Below are positions 6,506 through 10,624 of a stretch of 10,624 bases of DNA, one piece after another. The stretch comes from UMGS1649 sp045659265 (lineage in GTDB: Bacteria > Bacillota > Clostridia > TANB77 > CAG-465). Numbering within the stretch: the first letter of the stretch is position 1; each line of letters opens with the position of its first letter. The stretch lies in NCBI GenBank assembly GCA_045659265.1, contig JAZOWO010000008.1, positions 1-10,624 on the forward strand. The letters are read 5' to 3'. The notes below the pieces were generated by a model that was not told where the DNA came from, did no database searches, and saw nothing but the letters and a program-made list of their open reading frames with translations. Both the position numbers and the translations under genes were made by a program.

Positions 6506-6534
6506 ATTATAGCCATTTTAGATAAAAAAGTCAA
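6506..6534 (-). promoter_or_regulatory. Sigma-A promoter of tRNA-Gly
   Basis: Minus strand: TTGACT (6534-6529), 17 bases, TATAAT (6511-6506). Expected start is near 6499, about ten bases before the mature tRNA end, as usual for tRNA genes. The -35 lies 28 bases past the symporter stop. Confidence 0.88.
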
Positions 6535-6561
6535 CACTTTTTTATAAAATTTATTAAATAT

Positions 6562-7872
6562 TTATATTTTCTTTGTTCTATCCTTTGCCACATCATCTAT
6601 ACAAGCATATATCATATACAAGTTTGGTAATGTCATAAGCGCGCTAAATATTCCAGATAAATCCCATACCATGTTAGAATATGCAATACTACCTAAATAT
6701 ATACCAAATATATATAACATTCTAAATGCATATGTTACTATTCTTCTTTTAGTTAAATAGCCTATTGCCTGCTCTGCATAATATTCTAAACATGGTATTG
6801 TAGCAAGTACAAAAAATACCATACAAATATTTAATAAGACTTTTCCAAACGCTATTTCTCCAAATACACTATTTAACATTTCGCCTGCATTTAATATATT
6901 ATATTTTCCAGTACTAATAATTGTTACACCTGTAAGCATACATAAAAACAGTGTATCTATTACAACTGACATCGATGCTACACTTGCTGCTTTATGTATA
7001 TCTTCATCCTCTACTGCAGCTGTAAACATTGGAGCTGTCCCCATTCCCGCTTCATTAGAAAACAACCCTATAGAGAACCCTTTTCCAATTACTTTGTTTA
7101 CGCCTAAACCTACTACTCCTCCTACAAACTGTTTAGCACCGAATGCTACAGATATTATTTCTTTTAGTCCAGAAAATATATTTGTACAATTTTTTGAAAG
7201 AATTACAATACATAACGCAATATATGTTAGCGAACAGAGTGGAATTACAACGCTACTTAATTTAGCTATTCTATGTTTTCCACCAATTACTACATATGCA
7301 GTAATTACAGCTAAAATTATCCCCACTGTTTGTTTAGAAATGCCGCTACTGTTATTTACAAGTTCAGATAAAGAATTCGCCTGTGTCATTGTTCCAGAAG
7401 TTAGGGCAGATATAACCACAACAAGTGCAAAAATAACCGCTAAATTTCTCTTTCCTAAAACGTCATCTAGAACATACATTGTTCCACCAAAATATCCAGT
7501 TCTTCTATCTTTTTTTCTATACATCATTACTATATAGTTTTCAGCATAGGATATAACTATAGAAACTATTCCAGATACAAACATCCAAAAAAGGCTTCCT
7601 ACTCCACCTGTAATAATCGCCACCGCAATACCAGTTATATTCCCTGTCCCGAGTGTCCCAGCCAGCACACTTGTTAACGCATTAAAATTAGTAATGCGCC
7701 CATTTTTGCTTTCTTTTATTATACTTTTACCAAACACACCTTTTATAACATCAAATAGGCTAAATCTTAATTTTACGGTCAATACTATGCTAGTTATAAC
7801 TAATAATATAATAAACGGGGTTCCCCATATAACGGTATTAATTTTATCTATTATTTCATTAAAAATATCCAT
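6562..7872 (-). CDS. Sodium:alanine/glycine symporter family protein (AGCS)
   Basis: This 436-residue integral membrane transporter of the alanine/glycine:cation symporter family (AlsT/DagA/AgcS) takes up small neutral amino acids with Na+ or H+. Family hallmarks are IWGTPFIILLVITSIVLTVKLRF at the start, the unwound-helix substrate region TSVLAGTLGTGNITGIAVA (67-85), EN in the following helix, and SNEAGMGTAPMFTAAVE (272-288). It has about ten to eleven hydrophobic segments. It is slightly shorter than usual (about 450-490) and diverges at two signatures: GGVGSLFWM where most have GGPGA-FWM, and FGGTMYVLDDVLG where most have GGPMYY. Substrate specificity may therefore differ. The ATG at 7872 fits the family N-terminus, but no ribosome binding site precedes it and it lies in a hairpin arm. 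It follows spoIIE by 43 bases on the same strand, with no terminator visible before the tRNA promoter. Confidence 0.9.
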   Translation of the reverse strand: MDIFNEIIDKINTVIWGTPFIILLVITSIVLTVKLRFSLFDVIKGVFGKSIIKESKNGRITNFNALTSVLAGTLGTGNITGIAVAIITGGVGSLFWMFVSGIVSIVISYAENYIVMMYRKKDRRTGYFGGTMYVLDDVLGKRNLAVIFALVVVISALTSGTMTQANSLSELVNNSSGISKQTVGIILAVITAYVVIGGKHRIAKLSSVVIPLCSLTYIALCIVILSKNCTNIFSGLKEIISVAFGAKQFVGGVVGLGVNKVIGKGFSIGLFSNEAGMGTAPMFTAAVEDEDIHKAASVASMSVVIDTLFLCMLTGVTIISTGKYNILNAGEMLNSVFGEIAFGKVLLNICMVFFVLATIPCLEYYAEQAIGYLTKRRIVTYAFRMLYIFGIYLGSIAYSNMVWDLSGIFSALMTLPNLYMIYACIDDVAKDRTKKI

Positions 7873-7898
7873 ACCAAAGTATATTTTCTTTGATATGG
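7869..7898 (-). promoter_or_regulatory. Hairpin spanning the symporter start codon (attenuator or spoIIE terminator)
   Basis: An 11-bp inverted repeat (7869-7879 and 7888-7898, one G-T wobble) with an eight-base AT loop lies between spoIIE and the symporter on the minus strand. The symporter ATG (7872-7870) is inside the arm nearest the gene. ATATTTTTAA follows directly, so it could act as a weak intrinsic terminator for spoIIE, as a translation-blocking hairpin, or both. The repeat is clear; the function is inference. Confidence 0.5.
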
Positions 7899-7915
7899 AT
7901 ATATACGTATTTTAT

Positions 7916-10264
7916 TTATATAATCTTACAAACAATAACAGTTACATCATCTAATGTTATTCTATTTTGACGACCAACTATTCTGTCCATTATTGCATTC
8001 ATAAGATCTTTTTCTGTGTATTCTAATACACTTAATTTTTCTACAATTGTTTGTAATTCTTGTTTGTTAACATCACTTTCAGCACCATCAGACATAAGCA
8101 CTACATACATGCCTTTTGTTACTTCTTTCTCTACTGATGAATGTTGCATACTAGCAAGTAATCCCATTGGTAATGTCTCTTGTTTAATTTCTTCCACTTC
8201 ATTATTTACAATTACAAATGAACTAGAAGCCCCAAGCTTAATAAACTCTAATATGTTTTTCTTCTCATTTAAGACACACATATCTAAAGTTGAAGAAACT
8301 TCTCCATTTTCTTTAAGCTTAACAAGTCTATTTATTATGTTTAATGTTTCCTCATTACTAAATCCGTTTTGCCCCATCTTCTCAATCATATTGATAACAG
8401 ATGTACTAACTTCTTTAGATTTTTCTCCAGAACCCATACCATCACTTATAGCGATAACCTTATTGTTATCTTTAAGTTCTGTTACTATATATGAATCTCC
8501 ACTTACTGAGCTGTCTGCTTTTCTTATTTGTTTAACAGTAGCTTTAACTACATATCTACTTGTTGGAAGCAACTTGATTCTAGAACGTTCTGTCTTACTG
8601 CTATTTAATACAAGCTTAATAGACATCTTAGTTCCAACTGCATCGCTTACAACTTTTTGTATTTCCTTCTTAGCTTTGTTTATATCTATTATGATATCTG
8701 TTATAAACTCATACATTGTGTCTACGTTTTCACCTTTAGTAAACGTATCTTCATAAACAACATATCCTAGATATTTTAATTCTTCTCTAATTCTTTTTTG
8801 TTCATGTGTATCGTGTTTTACTGGTTGTTCTTCATTTCTTGCTATATTTTTAATAAAGCTAGATATTGCCTTATATTCTTCTGCAAGTTTAGCATTTGCT
8901 TCATTTTCTTTTTGCTTAACAAAACGCATAAGTTTAACATTGTTATACATATCTGTTATGTTTTTCATAATTTGTTCTTGTTTCTCACAATCAACAGGAA
9001 GCATAACACTTGTTATATATCCATCGTTTTCTAAGCTATTTGCAATGTGTTCTGACACAGCTTCAAGCTCCTCATTTACACAATTGAATTTATTTGGACA
9101 TCTTATACATTCATTCTTTTTGTAATCTACAAGATATTTTTTAACGACTTCTTTAGTCTCTGCAACAGTTTCATCTGTCACTGTTGTAGTCATGTGTGAA
9201 AGATTATCAAAAACTTCAGATATTGCATTTAATCTATCTTTAGCATCACTACCCGCACCAAGCAAATTTTCATATCCTTTACCTAATCCTGTAAAGCTAC
9301 CAAACATATCTTCTAGTCTAACAATTACTTTTCTTGGAAGAGCTACTATTATTCCAGATGCAACTAACATTTCTGCTAAACGCACAAATATGTTTATGTC
9401 TTTTCCGTATAGACTAGATAATATCATGTTACCTATCACAAAAAGTACTGCCACAACCCATTTATTAGCTCTACTAAGTATACCAGCAATTAATCCCGAG
9501 AAAGTAAATGATGTAATTATTAGCGAATTTATATTAGGATTAAGTATTGCATAAACTAGTCCAATTATTACACCTGATGCAACTCCCATCATCCAATCAT
9601 TCTTCCAACCTAATGTTACTATCATAACAATAAGTGCTACATTTACAAAATTAAATCCAAGTATGTTTATTCCACTAAAAGACATTAGTGCAAATGTTAC
9701 TAAAACACCTAAGCTAATTATTTCCTCTTTAGAGAATATTATCTTTTTGCTAATATTTAGAAGCATTGTCATACCAGCTGTAAACACTGGATATAACGCT
9801 AATACAAGTAGAAAATGTGCTATTCCATCTACTAACAATTTCTTAAATATTAAGCATGTAATTAAGTTAGATGCTAAACACGCAACACCTAATTTCATTA
9901 ATGTTATATACTTTTTGCTAAAACCTTCTATTTCAACAATAGAAGCTAAAACCGTATAAATTATATATGTAGTTATATAATTTACATATAAACTTAAATC
10001 CGACTTAAATACAGCAAACGAAACTAATGTTACTAGCAAAGGCACCATTAAAGGTATATTAAATATTGTTGCTACACCTAACATTACAAAAGCAAAAGGT
10101 TTAAGCCCTATAAAATCTACAGTTGCTGTTAAAAGCAACATTATTATATATGGCAAAGTCTTAGAATTAATTAACTTCTTAAAAACTCCAAAAACCTCTT
10201 TTTTAGGACTATTCGTCTGTATATTTACAGTTTCATTAACTACCAAATCTTTTTTAAACAACAT
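7916..10264 (-). CDS. spoIIE: Stage II sporulation protein E (SpoIIE), membrane-bound PP2C phosphatase
   Basis: This 782-residue protein is the septal phosphatase that dephosphorylates SpoIIAA and so activates the first forespore sigma factor, sigma-F; it also localises with FtsZ at the polar septum. Residues about 35-310 contain around ten hydrophobic membrane segments, and 320-575 the cytoplasmic regulatory region with a linker helix. The PP2C-type phosphatase domain (about 575-782) has SGD (D590), AISDGMGSGEKS (D608), STLDM (658-662), GASSSFV (678-684), LMSDGA (D726) and LDDVTVIV (771-778), so all metal-binding aspartates appear present. The length is usual (about 780-830). A cysteine cluster C386-x2-C389-x5-C395 lies in the regulatory region. 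The ATG at 10264-10262 has AGAGGTG five bases upstream. A Spo0A-like promoter precedes it. In B. subtilis it lies near yabP/yabQ and divIC; here it is followed by a symporter. Confidence 0.96.
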   Translation of the reverse strand: MLFKKDLVVNETVNIQTNSPKKEVFGVFKKLINSKTLPYIIMLLLTATVDFIGLKPFAFVMLGVATIFNIPLMVPLLVTLVSFAVFKSDLSLYVNYITTYIIYTVLASIVEIEGFSKKYITLMKLGVACLASNLITCLIFKKLLVDGIAHFLLVLALYPVFTAGMTMLLNISKKIIFSKEEIISLGVLVTFALMSFSGINILGFNFVNVALIVMIVTLGWKNDWMMGVASGVIIGLVYAILNPNINSLIITSFTFSGLIAGILSRANKWVVAVLFVIGNMILSSLYGKDINIFVRLAEMLVASGIIVALPRKVIVRLEDMFGSFTGLGKGYENLLGAGSDAKDRLNAISEVFDNLSHMTTTVTDETVAETKEVVKKYLVDYKKNECIRCPNKFNCVNEELEAVSEHIANSLENDGYITSVMLPVDCEKQEQIMKNITDMYNNVKLMRFVKQKENEANAKLAEEYKAISSFIKNIARNEEQPVKHDTHEQKRIREELKYLGYVVYEDTFTKGENVDTMYEFITDIIIDINKAKKEIQKVVSDAVGTKMSIKLVLNSSKTERSRIKLLPTSRYVVKATVKQIRKADSSVSGDSYIVTELKDNNKVIAISDGMGSGEKSKEVSTSVINMIEKMGQNGFSNEETLNIINRLVKLKENGEVSSTLDMCVLNEKKNILEFIKLGASSSFVIVNNEVEEIKQETLPMGLLASMQHSSVEKEVTKGMYVVLMSDGAESDVNKQELQTIVEKLSVLEYTEKDLMNAIMDRIVGRQNRITLDDVTVIVCKII

Positions 10265-10286
10265 GTGAACACCTCTTATTTTACAT

Positions 10287-10321
10287 ATATTACATCAACT
10301 ATACTATCATTTTTTGTCACA
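10287..10321 (-). promoter_or_regulatory. Candidate Spo0A-activated spoIIE promoter with 22-bp spacer
   Basis: Minus strand: GTGACA (10320-10315, five of six to TTGACA), 22 bases, TAATAT (10292-10287). The reverse-oriented TTTGTCACA at 10313-10321 matches the 0A box TTTGTCRAA at eight of nine positions and overlaps the -35. B. subtilis spoIIE and spoIIG promoters have the same plan: over-long spacers of 21-22 bp and 0A boxes at the -35. Expected start near 10280 leaves about 16 bases to the ATG. Confidence 0.5.
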
Positions 10322-10366
10322 ATTTGATTCTAGTTAAATTTTTAATACTCATTATTTATGGTCTAT

Positions 10367-10395
10367 ATTCTATTACAAAAACGTGAAAAAATCAA
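10367..10395 (-). promoter_or_regulatory. Second, sigma-A-like candidate promoter upstream of spoIIE
   Basis: Minus strand: TTGATT (10395-10390), 17 bases, TAGAAT (10372-10367). It is a good vegetative match with ideal spacing, about 100 bases before spoIIE, just after the terminator of the upstream gene. It may give a basal transcript with the 0A box in its leader, or be chance in AT-rich sequence. Apart from these two promoters I see nothing between 10265 and 10430. Confidence 0.45.
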
Positions 10396-10430
10396 GTAAA
10401 AAGGCATAGTTTTAACTTTAGAGATAAAAA

Positions 10431-10460
10431 ATAACAAGTCATAAAAATATGACTTGTTAT
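10431..10460 (-). terminator. Terminator of the partial gene at the right edge
   Basis: A perfect 13-bp repeat (10431-10443 and 10448-10460, ATAACAAGTCATA) with loop AAAA. On the minus strand a run of six Ts follows (10430-10425). It starts six bases past the stop of the gene at 10466 and separates it from spoIIE. The plus-strand flank is also T-rich. Confidence 0.88.
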
Positions 10461-10465
10461 ATATT

Positions 10466-10624
10466 TTATTTTACTAAACTAAAATCCGTTGTTGTCCCTC
10501 TACTTGCTGGTATTGATGCTTTTAAGCATACTACTGGGCGAAGTCCAGCAGTAGTATTAGTGACCTTACACATTGACGGTCCATGGTAACCAGCCATCGC
10601 ATATGATATCATATGAAATTCCCA
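10466..10624 (-). CDS. C-terminal end of an unidentified, probably surface-associated protein (runs off the window)
   Basis: These are the last 52 codons of a gene entering from the right edge, ending in TAA at 10468-10466. The tail contains TTAGLRPVVCLKASIP, closely resembling the G(V/L)RPVVSLK ending seen in many large cell-surface or repeat proteins of Clostridia (the ending typical of DUF6273-type and prepilin-like proteins). The residues before it (ISYAMAGYHGPSM) are small and glycine-rich, as expected there. The frame is open to the edge and a strong terminator follows at once, so it is a real gene end. The assignment is based on this one motif; the N-terminus and function are unseen. 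Composition is a little richer in G+C than the intergenic DNA. Confidence 0.7.
   Translation of the reverse strand, partial: WEFHMISYAMAGYHGPSMCKVTNTTAGLRPVVCLKASIPASRGTTTDFSLVK

Noticed and set aside
8016..8756. Long plus-strand open frame of 246 codons
   Set aside because: It is entirely antisense to the conserved phosphatase and linker region of spoIIE, and its serine/leucine-rich translation is the usual by-product of AT-rich antisense frames.
10529..10556. Imperfect inverted repeat ACTACTGG / CCAGCAGTAGT
   Set aside because: It is inside the coding end of the partial protein, where codons ACT, GCT and GTA explain it; no U-tract follows.
10600..10615. Perfect 16-base palindrome (CATATGATATCATATG)
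   Set aside because: It lies inside the coding end of the partial gene and is built from simple AT-rich codons; no T-tract, promoter or paired copy makes it a likely operator.

Overview
The window is AT-rich DNA (about 30% G+C over most of its length) from an endospore-forming, low-G+C Firmicute, most likely an anaerobic member of the Clostridia. Four things support this: yabP followed by yabQ, a full-length spoIIE, AGGAGG-type ribosome binding sites, and canonical sigma-A promoters. I cannot name the species. The genome is not recoded; the standard code reads cleanly throughout.

Layout. (1) 1-600, minus strand: yabP and the start of yabQ (spore-coat/engulfment-stage sporulation genes), with a terminator between them and the next operon. 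(2) 637-2850, minus strand: a tight three-gene operon of an OGG1-type 8-oxoguanine DNA glycosylase, a membrane-anchored protein with a probable LolA-like beta-rich domain, and a membrane-anchored thioredoxin-like protein. It runs from a near-consensus promoter at 2873-2901 to a terminator at 561-594. (3) 2935-4007, plus strand: a divergently transcribed DHH-DHHA1 phosphoesterase (NrnA-like). (4) 4006-4826, minus strand: a VTT/DedA-type membrane protein that converges on the phosphoesterase and shares a bidirectional terminator with it. (5) 4851-5955, plus strand: a self-contained two-gene unit (strong promoter, a four-cysteine protein, an unknown protein, perfect terminator) whose base composition is much richer in G+C than its surroundings. 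A small unknown minus-strand gene (5975-6238) converges on it. (6) 6376-6534, minus strand: tRNA-Gly(UCC) with its own promoter and terminator. (7) 6562-7872, minus strand: a sodium:alanine/glycine symporter family protein. (8) 7916-10264, minus strand: spoIIE, preceded by a candidate Spo0A-type promoter with a 22-bp spacer. (9) 10466-10624, minus strand: the C-terminal end of a surface-type protein running off the window.

How the genes relate. YabP/YabQ and SpoIIE belong to the sporulation programme; in Bacillus subtilis they lie close together near divIC, here they are about 7 kb apart with unrelated genes between. The glycosylase, phosphoesterase, VTT protein and symporter look like ordinary housekeeping or accessory metabolism. 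The least explained part is 4.85-6.25 kb: three genes I do not recognise, two of them compositionally foreign, lying on the 3' side of a tRNA-Gly gene, although I see no integrase and no repeat of the tRNA end.
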